Assembly: GCF_016907235.1 (NCBI RefSeq)
Contig: NZ_JAFBBO010000001.1
Span: 2,728,001-2,792,000, forward strand
From: Oerskovia jenensis
Lineage (GTDB): Bacteria > Actinomycetota > Actinomycetes > Actinomycetales > Cellulomonadaceae
DNA length: 64,000 bases
Direction: 5' to 3'
Part shown: one piece after another, positions 49,574 to 60,587 of the stretch
Numbering within the stretch: position 1 is the first letter of the stretch
How the letters are laid out: each line of letters opens with the position of its first letter
Notes under the pieces: generated by a model
What the model saw: only the letters and a program-made list of their open reading frames with translations
Told to the model about the DNA's origin: nothing
Database searches by the model: none
Made by a program: the position numbers and the translations under genes

Positions 49574-49855
49574 ATGTCGCTCAACAAGTCTGAGCTCGTC
49601 TCGGCCATCGCCGCAAAGTCCGACCTCACCAAGGCTCAGGCCGAGAACGCCCTCAACGCGTTCCAGGAAGTCCTCGTCGAGTCGCTCGGCAAGGGCGAGG
49701 CCGTCAAGGTCACCGGCCTCCTCTCCGTCGAGCGTGTCGAGCGCGCCGCTCGCACGGGCCGCAACCCCCGCACCGGCGAGGAGATCCAGATCCCCGCTGG
49801 CTTCGGAGTCAAGATCAGCGCCGGCAGCCTCCTGAAGAAGGCCGTCACCAAGTGA
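49574..49855 (+). CDS. hup: HU-family DNA-binding protein
   Basis: 93 residues, the short HU form without the lysine-rich tail seen in many actinobacterial HupB proteins. MSLNKSELVSAIAAKSDLTK, LLSVERVERAARTGRNPRTG and IPAGFGVKISAGSLLKKAV show the dimerisation helices, DNA-binding arm and C-terminal helix. GAAGGGATC precedes ATG 49574. It compacts the nucleoid and is probably highly expressed; strong codon bias is evident (for example AAG and CTC preference). Confidence 0.95.
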   Translation: MSLNKSELVSAIAAKSDLTKAQAENALNAFQEVLVESLGKGEAVKVTGLLSVERVERAARTGRNPRTGEEIQIPAGFGVKISAGSLLKKAVTK

Positions 49856-49910
49856 TCTTCGCGGCGCGCTGAGGCGTGCCGCACCGCGGGGCCGTGCCCC
49901 GCATCCCGTG

Positions 49911-49953
49911 CAGAGGCCCGGGTGCCCGACGACGTCGGTCACCCGGGCCTCTG
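49911..49953 (+). terminator. terminator after hup
   Basis: CAGAGGCCCGGGTG (49911-49924) pairs perfectly with CACCCGGGCCTCTG (49940-49953). Confidence 0.8.
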
Positions 49954-49996
49954 TCGTCCGGTGCCGACGTGGGGGACCCGGCGCGTCGCTCGTAGC

Positions 49997-50021
49997 GATA
50001 ACCGTTCTCAATCTCTAGGGT
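49997..50021 (+). promoter_or_regulatory. Zur-like box and -10 upstream of YibE/F gene
   Basis: GATAACCGTTCTC (49997-50009) is a one-mismatch version of the palindrome found twice at the CobW-like/rpmB promoters, and TAGGGT (50016-50021) is a good -10 seven bases beyond it. This places the YibE/F gene in the likely zinc regulon. Confidence 0.6.
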
Positions 50022-50067
50022 GGGTGGGTCCAGGGCGTGCGCCCGACCGGCCGATCCGAAGGGCGCC

Positions 50068-51351
50068 ATGAGCCACCATCACGGGCACTCCCACACGAGC
50101 AGCGCTGCGCTGCCCGCGACGCGGCGGGTCCGGGTCGTGCTCGCGGCGATCCTCGTCCCCGCGCTGCTCCTGACGATCGTCGGGCTCGTCGCGCTCTGGC
50201 CCCGCTCTGCCGACCTGCCCGACCAGATCCCGTTCACCGCGCAGGGCACCCACGTGGTGCGGGGCGTCGTGACGGGCGAGGCCGAGGTCGAGACGGGGCT
50301 CGTGCCCGTCCGTCTGGACGACGGCACCGAGACGGAGGTCGTGGCCCCGCCCGAGTACGTCCATCACGGCTTCGACGTCGGCGACCGCCTCCGGATGCTC
50401 TACATCTCCCAGGCCGAGGGCGACGGCAGCACCCCCTACGCCTTCCTCGACTTCGAGCGCGGGATACCGATCGCCGTGCTCGCCATCGCGTACGCGGCGC
50501 TCGTGCTCGCGGTCGCCCGGCTGCGAGGGCTCGCGGCGCTCGCGGGGCTCGTGGTCGCGCTCGTGACGATCGGCCAGTTCACGCTGCCCGCGCTCCTCGC
50601 GGGGCAGAACGTCCTGGCCGTGGCGCTCGTGACGTCGTCGGCCGTCATGTTCGTGGTGCTCTACGTCGCGCACGGGTTCACGGTCCGGACCTCGACCGCG
50701 ATGGTCGGGACCCTCGTGGGCCTCGTCCTGACCGCGGTCCTCGCGTGGTGGGGCGCCTCGACCTCGCACATCACCGGGCTCACGTCCGAGGAGTCCCTGT
50801 GGCTCCCGTCCTACGCGCCGGCGATCGACCTGCAGGGCATCGCGATCTGCGGGATCGTCCTCGCGGGCATGGGCGTGCTCAACGACGTGACGATCACGCA
50901 GGCCTCGACCGTCTGGGAGCTGCGCGCGCTCGCGCCCTGGGCGTCGCGGCGCGAGCTCTTCACGCGGGCCATGCGGATCGGGCGCGACCACATCGCCTCG
51001 ACCGTCTACACCATCGCGTTCGCGTACGTCGGCGCGGCCCTGCCGCTGCTCATGGCCGTCTGGCTGTCCGACCAGTCGCTCGGCGTGAACCTCACGTCGG
51101 GCGAGATCGCGGAGGAGGTCGTCCGGACGCTCGTCGGGTCCATCGGGCTCGTGCTCGCGATCCCGCTCACCACGGCCATCGCAGCCGTCACGGTGCCGAC
51201 CGAGCCGGCCGCGTCCCGGTCGCCCGTCGAGCCTGCCGGGCCGACGGAGCCTGCCGGGCCGACGGCACCCGCCGGACGGACCGCGCCGGACGGGTCCGTC
51301 GTGCCGACCGGACCGGCGGACGACCTGGCTCGGAGCACGCCCTTCACCTGA
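50068..51351 (+). CDS. YibE/F-family membrane protein
   Basis: 427 residues. A His-rich N-terminus (MSHHHGHSHTSS) precedes helix 1. An extracytoplasmic beta domain (about 55-125) is followed by about seven helices with the YibE/F hallmarks FTVRTSTAMVGTLVGLVLTA, GIVLAGMGVLNDVTITQAST and RIGRDHIASTVYTIAFAYVG. The C-terminal 60 residues are a Pro/Ala/Gly tail with a repeated EPAGPT unit. The family's role is unknown; the His cluster and upstream Zur-like box suggest a link to metal transport. ATG 50068 has GAAGGGCG upstream. Confidence 0.88.
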   Translation: MSHHHGHSHTSSAALPATRRVRVVLAAILVPALLLTIVGLVALWPRSADLPDQIPFTAQGTHVVRGVVTGEAEVETGLVPVRLDDGTETEVVAPPEYVHHGFDVGDRLRMLYISQAEGDGSTPYAFLDFERGIPIAVLAIAYAALVLAVARLRGLAALAGLVVALVTIGQFTLPALLAGQNVLAVALVTSSAVMFVVLYVAHGFTVRTSTAMVGTLVGLVLTAVLAWWGASTSHITGLTSEESLWLPSYAPAIDLQGIAICGIVLAGMGVLNDVTITQASTVWELRALAPWASRRELFTRAMRIGRDHIASTVYTIAFAYVGAALPLLMAVWLSDQSLGVNLTSGEIAEEVVRTLVGSIGLVLAIPLTTAIAAVTVPTEPAASRSPVEPAGPTEPAGPTAPAGRTAPDGSVVPTGPADDLARSTPFT

Positions 51352-51402
51352 TCCGCACCGACACCCCACGGGTCGGCACCGCGAGCGGCTCGGGGAGTTC
51401 GC

Positions 51403-51414
51403 CATGATGTGCCC
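51403..51414 (+). promoter_or_regulatory. weak leaderless -10 for zinc-ribbon membrane protein
   Basis: CATGAT (51403-51408) lies six bases before ATG 51415 with no ribosome binding site. It is a poorer match than the other -10 elements of this kind in the window. Confidence 0.35.
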
Positions 51415-54400
51415 ATGAGTGAACTGTGGGTCGAGGTCGCGACGTCGCGGCTTCGTGACCAGCACGCCTGCCCTGGTTGCGGCGCCACCCTGACGTCGAC
51501 GAGGTGCGAGGACTGCGGCCTGGTCCTGACCGGCCCCTGGGCCGTCGAGGTGCTGAAGGCGTCGCGTGAGGCAGCCTTCGCGCTCGAGCGCCGGGCCTCG
51601 GCGCTGCGCGCGCTGCGCACGGCCGAGGAACGTGGGCTCGTCCAGGATCCTGGCCCCCGCCCGGGCACGAGCAGGGTCGGCGGCCCTGCCACCGCCCCGC
51701 AGGGCACGGCCCCGGAGAGGGCAGCGGTCCACAAGCCTCCGACCGGACCTTCGCCTGTCGTCCCCGGCCGACCACGCCCCGTCGCCCCACAGCCCCTGAC
51801 GCCTGTGCACGGACGAGGTCCGACCTCGGCCACCGCAGCCACCGCGGGCACCGCCCCGACCCGGTCGAGCCTCGGGCTCCAGCCCATCCTCGCGAGCGCG
51901 GGGGCAGGCCTGCTCGCGGTCGCCACGATCGTGTTCGTCTTCTTCACGCTCGCGGACGACCTCGCGGTGCGCGCTCTCGTCACGGGCGTCGTGACGCTCC
52001 TCGCGCTCGCGACGGCCGCGTTCCTGCGGACGCGGGGGATGGGGGCGTCGGCCGAGTCGATCGGCGCGCTCGGCGTCGTGCTGCTGCTCGTCGACGTCGA
52101 GCTCGTGCTGAGCGCGCGCCTGCTCGGCGGCGCCGACCCGGCGCTCGTGCGGGGCCTCCTGCTGCTCCTGGTCGTCGCGGGCCTCCTGGTCGGCGGCCAC
52201 CGGGTACGCCTGCGGAGCTGGGTCGCGGCAGGACTGATCCTCAGCCCGGTCGTGCCCGTGGTCCTCGCGGGCACGTTCGACGGCCTGACCACCTCGACCT
52301 TCGCCGCGTTCTCGGTCGCGCTCCTGGCGTCCTCGCTCGTGACCGTGCTCGACCTGCCCGTCCTGCGGCGCTCCCGCGAGCGGCTCGGATCGCCCCTGAC
52401 CCTCGAGCAGACCGTGCTCGAGGTCGCGCGCTCCCTCGCGTTCCCCACGGCCGTGGTCCTGGCGCTGCTCGTGCCGCCGGTCCCGGGGCTCCCGGGCTGG
52501 AGCGGGGCCGCGCTGCTCGTGCTGGTGGCCGCGGGCACGGCCTGCGTGCTGGCCCGGTGCACCGGGCAGCGCGTGTGGTGGTGGGCCACGGGAGGGACGA
52601 CGGTCCTCGTGGGGGCGCTCCTGGGCGTCGGGACCCACCCGGTGTGGCTGGGGAGCGTCCCGGTCGCGGCGCTGCTCGCGGGGGCCGCCCTGGTCGGCGT
52701 CGCGACCTGGGCCCGGGTCGGCGGCCGCACACGCTCCGCGCTCGTGGCCGGCGGGTCGGCCGTCTTCGGCCTCGCCACGCTGCCCGCGGCGGCGTACGGG
52801 CTGACGGGTCTGCTCGTGCCGGTCTCGACGATCCGGCCGGCCGGCACCACGTGGTCGTTCACGACGGACCGCCTCGCCGAGGTCGGGACGCTCGACGACG
52901 CCGCGACCACGGCAGCGCTGGTCGGGGTCGCGGCCCTCCTGCTCGCGATGCTCGCGGTCGGCCGCCTGGACCTGGGACCGGCGGCACCGAAGATCTCCGG
53001 TCCGGGGTCCGCCCACCGGTGGGCTCGCGAGGCTGAGCCGGCGCCGACCGCACCGGCGGTCCCCGCTCGGACCGGACTCGCGCGCGCTGCGGGGGACGCC
53101 GCGCCGTGGACCGCGCTCGTGCTCGCCCTCGGGGTGGCGCTGCACCCTGCCTGGGCTGCGGTCACGAGCTTCGCGGTCCTCGCGGTCGTGGCGCTCGCAC
53201 TGTTCGTGGTCGCAGGCCGGTTCGTGCAGGCTCGCCGGGCCGCGGACCCCGCAGCCACAGGTACGTCGGCCGCCCCGGAGACCTCGACCCCGGTGGCCCC
53301 CGCCCCGGCGCCCCGCACCCCGTGGCCCCTGGGCTCCTGGGCTGCCGCCGCGCTCACGGGCGGCTTCGTCGCGACGGCGCTCACGGCCCTCGTGTCCTGG
53401 TCGGCGCGTCCGACCGTGGTCCTGAGCGGCGCCGTCGTGCTCGCGCTGGCGCTCTTCGCCCGCCGGTACGTGCCCACCCTGGCGCACCCGTTCCTCGTGG
53501 CCGCCGGCTACGCCTACGCGCTGCTGGTCCTCGGGACGACGCTCGGGTGGACGGGCCTCGGCGGGACCGAGGCCGTGGCCGTCGTGTCGATCACTGCCTC
53601 GGTCGTCGCGATCGTCGTCACGCGGGTCCGTGCCGTCGGGCAGCCGTCGTGGTGGGCCGTGCTCGTCACGACGTCGGTGCCGTTCCTGCTGGGGGTCGCG
53701 ACCGTGCTCGACGAACGCAGCTGGTGGTCCGCGGCCGCCGCGGCCACGATGCTCGCGCTCGAGGGCGTCCTCGTCCTGACCCGGCGGTCGGAGATGGCGC
53801 GAGCGGTCCGGGTGGCCGCGGCGGGGCTCCTGCTCCCGACGGCGTCGGTCGTCCTGGTCTGTCTCGGCGCCGAGCTCGTGCCCGGCAGCGCGTCCCCCGT
53901 GGTGCTGCCGCTCGTCGCGATCCTGACCGCTGCGGCCGTGGTCGGCGTGCCGTCCGCCCAGGCGTACCTGACGGCGCGAGGGCTCCCCGAACGGCACGTG
54001 CTCGACGCGGGACGTGCGGTCGAGGTGAGCGTGCTCGTGACCGCGTGCCTCACGGTGCTGCTGGCCCTGGTGCGCGTCGCGGCGGGCCCCGAGACCGCTG
54101 CCGTCGTCTTCCTCGTCCTGGGCGCCGGGGCCGCGGTCGTCGCCGGACGGCCGACCCGCCGGTGGGCGTGGTGGGTCGCGGGCGCGATGTGGGTCGGTGC
54201 CCTGTGGTCGCTGCTCGCGCTCTTCGACGTCGGGCTCGTCGAGGCCTACACCGCGCCGCCTGCGCTCGCCGCGGTCGTGGTCGGGGGGTTCCTGGCACGG
54301 CGCGCGCTCACCGGGTGGCGTCTCGTGCTGAGCGGGCTCGGGCTGCTCGTGCTGCCCTCGCTGCTCGTGTCGATCCTCGTCCCCGAGGGGGACGCCTGGC

Positions 54401-55485
54401 GCGACCCCGCGGTCCTCACGCTCGGCCTGGTCCTCGTCGCGGGAGGTGAGGCGGCTCGTCGTCTCGCGGCGCGCGGCGCACGCGTGAGCGCGGTCTGGGC
54501 GGCCGACGCCGCCTCCCACCTCGCGCTCGCCGCGATCCTCGCGTCGGTCGCGGGGCTCGTCGCGGCGCTCCGGTCGGTCCAGGAGGCGGGCGGCGACGAC
54601 CCGACCCGGACCTACCTCGTCGCGCTCGCCTGGTCCGCGGCGGGGGCGGCGCTCGCGGCGCTCGCGGGTGCTCGCCTGGTCGCGGTGGTCGCGCCGTGGG
54701 GCGGTGCCGACCGGGGGAGCCAGGGGCCGGACGGCGCCGCACCGCTCGACCCGGCCCTTCGCCGGTGGTGGGCCGCGCCCGCGCTGGTGCTCGCCGTCGT
54801 CGGGCCGGTCGGAGCCGTGGGGGAGAGCTGGACCGCGATCTCGATCGCGTGGCTCGTCGAGGCCGCTCTGCTCGCGCTCGTGGTGCACACCGTGCGCCGA
54901 GCCGTGGCGCGGCCTGACGAGCTGCGCTGGCCCCCGACCTGGTTCGTGTGGCTGCTCGCGCTCACGGCCGCGATCGGGGCGTGGAGCCCGCGCGAGCTCC
55001 GCGTCGAGGTCTTCTCGCTGCCGCTCGGTGCGGGACTGCTCGTCGCGGGGTACCTGGCGTTCGCCGCGACGACGGGCGGTGTGCCGGTCGTGACGCGGCC
55101 CCGGCTCACCGACTGGCCCGTGGGGTACGTCGGGTCGTGGCGCACCCTCGCCGTGGGGATCGCCGCGACGCTCGGGCCCTCGGTCGTGGCGACCTCCACC
55201 GACGCCCGCACGTGGCGGGCCGTGCTCGTGATCGGGCTCGCGCTCGCGGCGGTGCTGGTCGGGACCCGGTTCCACCTCGCCGCGCCGTTCGTGCTGGGCG
55301 TCGTGGTGCTGCCGGTCGAGATCCTCGTGGTGTTCGTGGGCCAGCTCGGCACGGCCGTCTCGGCCGGGCCGTGGATGCTCACGCTGACGGCCGCGGGCGG
55401 GCTGCTGCTCATCATCGCGGTGTACTACGAGCGGCGCATGGCCGCGTTCGACGGTGCGGCGGCGTACCTGCGCGACCTGCGGTAG
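51415..55485 (+). CDS. giant multipass membrane protein with N-terminal zinc ribbon
   Basis: 1,356 residues. The start carries a zinc ribbon, HACPGCGATLTSTRCEDCGL (two Cys-x-x-Cys knuckles near residues 19 and 31), then a charged helix and a Pro-rich linker to about residue 150. The rest consists of perhaps 35-40 hydrophobic helices in blocks separated by Pro/Ala/Thr-rich linkers (around residues 520 and 620, and near 1110). No transporter motif is recognised. Similar large Leu/Val/Ala-rich membrane proteins with a zinc ribbon occur in actinomycetes without known function. The upstream gene is the zinc-linked YibE/F protein, 63 bases away. Confidence 0.8.
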   Translation: MSELWVEVATSRLRDQHACPGCGATLTSTRCEDCGLVLTGPWAVEVLKASREAAFALERRASALRALRTAEERGLVQDPGPRPGTSRVGGPATAPQGTAPERAAVHKPPTGPSPVVPGRPRPVAPQPLTPVHGRGPTSATAATAGTAPTRSSLGLQPILASAGAGLLAVATIVFVFFTLADDLAVRALVTGVVTLLALATAAFLRTRGMGASAESIGALGVVLLLVDVELVLSARLLGGADPALVRGLLLLLVVAGLLVGGHRVRLRSWVAAGLILSPVVPVVLAGTFDGLTTSTFAAFSVALLASSLVTVLDLPVLRRSRERLGSPLTLEQTVLEVARSLAFPTAVVLALLVPPVPGLPGWSGAALLVLVAAGTACVLARCTGQRVWWWATGGTTVLVGALLGVGTHPVWLGSVPVAALLAGAALVGVATWARVGGRTRSALVAGGSAVFGLATLPAAAYGLTGLLVPVSTIRPAGTTWSFTTDRLAEVGTLDDAATTAALVGVAALLLAMLAVGRLDLGPAAPKISGPGSAHRWAREAEPAPTAPAVPARTGLARAAGDAAPWTALVLALGVALHPAWAAVTSFAVLAVVALALFVVAGRFVQARRAADPAATGTSAAPETSTPVAPAPAPRTPWPLGSWAAAALTGGFVATALTALVSWSARPTVVLSGAVVLALALFARRYVPTLAHPFLVAAGYAYALLVLGTTLGWTGLGGTEAVAVVSITASVVAIVVTRVRAVGQPSWWAVLVTTSVPFLLGVATVLDERSWWSAAAAATMLALEGVLVLTRRSEMARAVRVAAAGLLLPTASVVLVCLGAELVPGSASPVVLPLVAILTAAAVVGVPSAQAYLTARGLPERHVLDAGRAVEVSVLVTACLTVLLALVRVAAGPETAAVVFLVLGAGAAVVAGRPTRRWAWWVAGAMWVGALWSLLALFDVGLVEAYTAPPALAAVVVGGFLARRALTGWRLVLSGLGLLVLPSLLVSILVPEGDAWRDPAVLTLGLVLVAGGEAARRLAARGARVSAVWAADAASHLALAAILASVAGLVAALRSVQEAGGDDPTRTYLVALAWSAAGAALAALAGARLVAVVAPWGGADRGSQGPDGAAPLDPALRRWWAAPALVLAVVGPVGAVGESWTAISIAWLVEAALLALVVHTVRRAVARPDELRWPPTWFVWLLALTAAIGAWSPRELRVEVFSLPLGAGLLVAGYLAFAATTGGVPVVTRPRLTDWPVGYVGSWRTLAVGIAATLGPSVVATSTDARTWRAVLVIGLALAAVLVGTRFHLAAPFVLGVVVLPVEILVVFVGQLGTAVSAGPWMLTLTAAGGLLLIIAVYYERRMAAFDGAAAYLRDLR

Positions 55486-55493
55486 GGGGCCAC

Positions 55494-55579
55494 CGCGCGA
55501 GACGGGTGCTTCGGCACGAGACGGGTGCTCGCGTCGGTGGCGTAGGCACCCGTCGCGTGCAGGACCACCCATCTCGCGG
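55494..55579. repeat. nested inverted/direct repeat after giant membrane gene
   Basis: CGAGACGGGTGCT occurs twice in direct orientation (55498-55510 and 55517-55529). Imperfect inverted partners, GGCACCCGTCGCG and ACCCATCTCGCGG, follow at about 55545-55579. The block lies between convergent genes and could fold into a long hairpin. Confidence 0.7.
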
Positions 55580-55606
55580 CCGGGCCTCGTCCGGCGGGTG
55601 CCAGTC

Positions 55607-56080
55607 CTAGAGCGCCTTGCGCGCCCGCTCGATCAGGGGCCGCACCCGGTACGGGATGAGCTCTCCCATCGAGAGCGACGTCTCGGTGCGCTCGACCCCG
55701 TCGATCGCGAGGATCGCCGCGTCGATGCGGAACAGGTGGTCCGTGGTGCGGCACGCGACCAGGACCCGCAGGTCCGAGGTGCCGCTGCGCCCGTGCGCCT
55801 GGAGCACCTCGGGGATCTCCGCGAGCGTCGCCACGATGCGACCCAGCTCCTTCTGCTTGACCTCGACCTCGATGAACGCGGTCAGGGGGTGGCCCAGGAA
55901 CTCCGGGCTGATGCGCCGGTCGAAGTCGAGGAACGCTCCGGCCTCCTCGAGGTGGGCCATGCGTGCGTGCACCGTGTTGCGCGAGAGCCGCAGGCGCTCG
56001 GCCAGCGCGACGATCGTGCCGCGCGGGTCCTTCGCGAGCGCGACGAGGAGATCGAGGTCGACGGCATCGTAGCTGCGCAC
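55607..56080 (-). CDS. AsnC/Lrp-family regulator of branched-chain catabolism
   Basis: 157 residues. The helix-turn-helix is RGTIVALAERLRLSRNTVHA, and the RAM effector domain begins near residue 65 (HPLTAFIEVEVKQKELGRIV) with SGTSDLRVLVACRTTDHLF. Such Lrp-type proteins sense amino acids, and this one is divergent from the Bkd/Mcc operon, the usual position of its specific regulator. GTG 56080 has TAGGCT seven bases upstream and no ribosome binding site, so translation is probably leaderless. Confidence 0.9.
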   Translation of the reverse strand: MRSYDAVDLDLLVALAKDPRGTIVALAERLRLSRNTVHARMAHLEEAGAFLDFDRRISPEFLGHPLTAFIEVEVKQKELGRIVATLAEIPEVLQAHGRSGTSDLRVLVACRTTDHLFRIDAAILAIDGVERTETSLSMGELIPYRVRPLIERARKAL

Positions 56081-56086
56081 AGTGTT

Positions 56087-56093
56087 CAGCCTA
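56087..56093 (-). promoter_or_regulatory. leaderless -10 for the Lrp gene
   Basis: On the minus strand TAGGCT lies seven bases before the GTG start at 56080, with no ribosome binding site. Confidence 0.5.
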
Positions 56094-56239
56094 GCCCGAC
56101 ATCCGGGAGCAGAACGCGCAGCCTTCTCGCGATGACTGGAGCCATGTGCGGGGTGGGGTTACGTTCGCGGTATCCGGTGCTCGACGGTGAGCGGCGGGGT
56201 GCTCGACGACGAGCACGGGAGCAGACGCGAGGTGACGCG

Positions 56240-57463
56240 ATGACGCCCAGCAAGGTGGACAGCCGTGTCGAGCCGCGGACGACGCAGAACGTCGTCCAGG
56301 TGCTCGACGAGGCCGGTGCACGCCGCGGATCGGCGGAGCAGGACCGGTGGCTGGAAGGACTCGACGCAGACCCCGCGTCGGCCCTTCGACTGTACGAGGA
56401 CATGGTCGTGGTGCGTCGGATCGACGCCGAGGCCACGGCTCTCCAGCGGCAGGGCGAGCTCGCGCTGTGGCCCCCGCTGCTGGGGCAGGAGGCCGCCCAG
56501 ATCGGCTCGGGTCGTGCCCTGCGTCCCGACGACTTCGTGTTCTCGAGCTATCGCGAGCACGCCGTGGCGTACACGCGAGGCGTCGCGCTCGTCGACCTCG
56601 TGCGGGTCTGGCGCGGCGTGACGGCGTCGGGCTGGGACCCGTACGCAGTGAACATGGCGACGCCGCAGGTCATCATCGGCGCGCAGACGCTGCACGCGAC
56701 GGGCTACGCGATGGGCATCCAGAACGACGGGGCCGACGCCGTAGCGGTCGCCTACCTGGGCGACGGCGCCATGAGTCAGGGAGACGTCAACGAGGCGTTC
56801 GTGTTCGCCGCGACCTACCGGGCGCCCGTGGTGTTCCTGTGCCAGAACAACCAGTGGGCCATCTCCGAGCCCGTGGCGCTCCAGTCGCCCGTGCCGCTCG
56901 TGGACCGGGCCGCGGGCTTCGGGCTCCCGGGCGTGCGCGTCGACGGCAACGACGTCCTCGCGGTGCACGCCGTGACGCACGAGGCCCTCGACCGGGCCCG
57001 CACGGGCGGTGGCCCCACGTTCATCGAGGCCGTGACCTACCGCATGGGCCCGCACACCACGGCCGACGACCCCACGCGCTACCGCGACCCCGCCGAGCTC
57101 GAGACGTGGGCGGGGCGTGACCCGATCTCCCGGTACCGGGCCTACCTGACCGACCGCGGCCTGCTGACCGAGGCCGAGGAGACGCGCGTCCAGGGCGTCG
57201 CGGACCGGGCCGCGGCCGAGCTGCGTGCCGGGTGCATCGGGCTCGAGGACCCGTCCGCGCTCTCGATCTTCGACCACGTGTACGCCGAGCCGCACGCGGC
57301 GCTCGCGGCCGAGCGCGCCGCGTACGCGCAGTACCTGGAGGGCTTCGCCGACCTCGCGGGGTCCGAGGACGGTGACGGCGCCGCCTCGACCGGCGCGGTC
57401 GCGCCCGAGGTCGCGGGCACCCGCGCCCCCAGCTCTCCCGACGCGAAGGACGGTGCCCGATGA
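56240..57463 (+). CDS. bkdA: branched-chain 2-oxoacid dehydrogenase E1 alpha
   Basis: 407 residues. The thiamine-diphosphate motif begins GDGAMSQGDVNEAFVFA (Gly174 onward) and ends in LCQNNQWAIS. Other features are VVVRRIDAEATALQRQGELA near the N-terminus and YRMGPHTTADDPTRYRD. The last 45 residues are a low-complexity tail. With the next two genes it forms the E1-E2 complex that oxidatively decarboxylates 2-oxoacids of valine, leucine and isoleucine. E1alpha and E1beta overlap by four bases (ATGA). Confidence 0.92.
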   Translation: MTPSKVDSRVEPRTTQNVVQVLDEAGARRGSAEQDRWLEGLDADPASALRLYEDMVVVRRIDAEATALQRQGELALWPPLLGQEAAQIGSGRALRPDDFVFSSYREHAVAYTRGVALVDLVRVWRGVTASGWDPYAVNMATPQVIIGAQTLHATGYAMGIQNDGADAVAVAYLGDGAMSQGDVNEAFVFAATYRAPVVFLCQNNQWAISEPVALQSPVPLVDRAAGFGLPGVRVDGNDVLAVHAVTHEALDRARTGGGPTFIEAVTYRMGPHTTADDPTRYRDPAELETWAGRDPISRYRAYLTDRGLLTEAEETRVQGVADRAAAELRAGCIGLEDPSALSIFDHVYAEPHAALAAERAAYAQYLEGFADLAGSEDGDGAASTGAVAPEVAGTRAPSSPDAKDGAR

Positions 57464-58490
57464 CCACCCTGACGCTCGCCAAGGCCCTCAACGCGGGCCT
57501 GCGCCGGTCGCTCGCGACCGACGACAAGGTCCTCGTCATGGGCGAGGACGTCGGCCGCCTCGGCGGTGTGTACCGCGTGACGGACGGGCTCCAGAGCGAG
57601 TTCGGCCTGCGTCGCGTGCTGGACACGCCGCTCGCGGAGTCGGGCATCCTCGGCACGGCCGTGGGGCTCGCGTACCGCGGCTACCGTCCTGTGTGCGAGA
57701 TCCAGTTCGACGGGTTCGTGTACGTCGCGTTCGACCAGATCGTGTCCCAGCTCGCCAAGATGCACGCCCGCACGGGCGGCGCGGTGCGCCTGCCGATCAC
57801 GATCCGCATCCCCGTGGGCGGTGGCCTGGGGGCGGCCGAGCACCACTCGGAGTCGCCCGAGGCGTACTTCGCGCACACCGCGGGTCTGCGTGTCGTGACG
57901 GTCTCCGACCCGCAGGACGCCTACACCGTGCTCCAGCAGGCCATCGCGTGCGACGACCCGGTCGTGTTCTTCGAGCCCAAGCGTCGCTACCACCTCAAGG
58001 GCGAGGTCAACGAGGCGGCCGACCTCCGCTCGGCGCCGCCCATGGACGCGGCGCGCGTCGTCGTGCCCGGCACCGACGTCACGCTGGTGACGTTCGGGTC
58101 GCTCGTCACGACGGCCCGCGACGCGGCTGTCGCCGCCGCCGACGAGGGCGTGTCGGTCGAGGTCGTGGACCTGCGCTCGCTCTCGCCGATCGACCACGCG
58201 ACGGTCGCGGCGTCGGTCCGCAAGACGGGTCGGTTGGTCGTCGCGCACGAGGCCCCGCACCAGGCGGGCCTGGGCGCCGAGGTCGCCGCGGCGGCCACCG
58301 AGAACTGCTTCGACCACCTCGAGGCCGCGCCGGTGCGCGTCACGGGGCACGACGTCCCGTACCCGCCCGCGAAGGCCGAGCAGCACCAGGTCCCGGACCT
58401 GGACCGGATCCTCGACGGCGTGGATCGCGTCCTGGGGCGCGGGGCGCACGTGTCGTCGGAGTACGCGTCGTTCGAGGGGGTGGCACGGTG

Positions 58491-58491
<1 letters not shown>
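57460..58491 (+). CDS. bkdB: branched-chain 2-oxoacid dehydrogenase E1 beta
   Basis: 343 residues. MGEDVGRLGGVYRVTDGL, DTPLAESGILGTAVGLAYRG and QFDGFVYVAFDQIVSQLAK are transketolase-like pyrimidine-domain motifs, and VTFGSLVTTARDAA with VVDLRSLSPID begins the C-terminal domain. It pairs with E1alpha to form the alpha2beta2 dehydrogenase. Its stop overlaps the E2 start. Confidence 0.94.

Positions 58492-60583
<2,092 letters not shown>

Positions 60584-60587
<4 letters not shown>

Noticed and set aside
50008-55572. An 1,854-codon minus-strand frame opposite YibE/F and the giant membrane protein
   Set aside because: Composition is almost only Arg, Gly, Asp, Glu and His, with no fold or motif; it mirrors the codon bias of the plus-strand genes.
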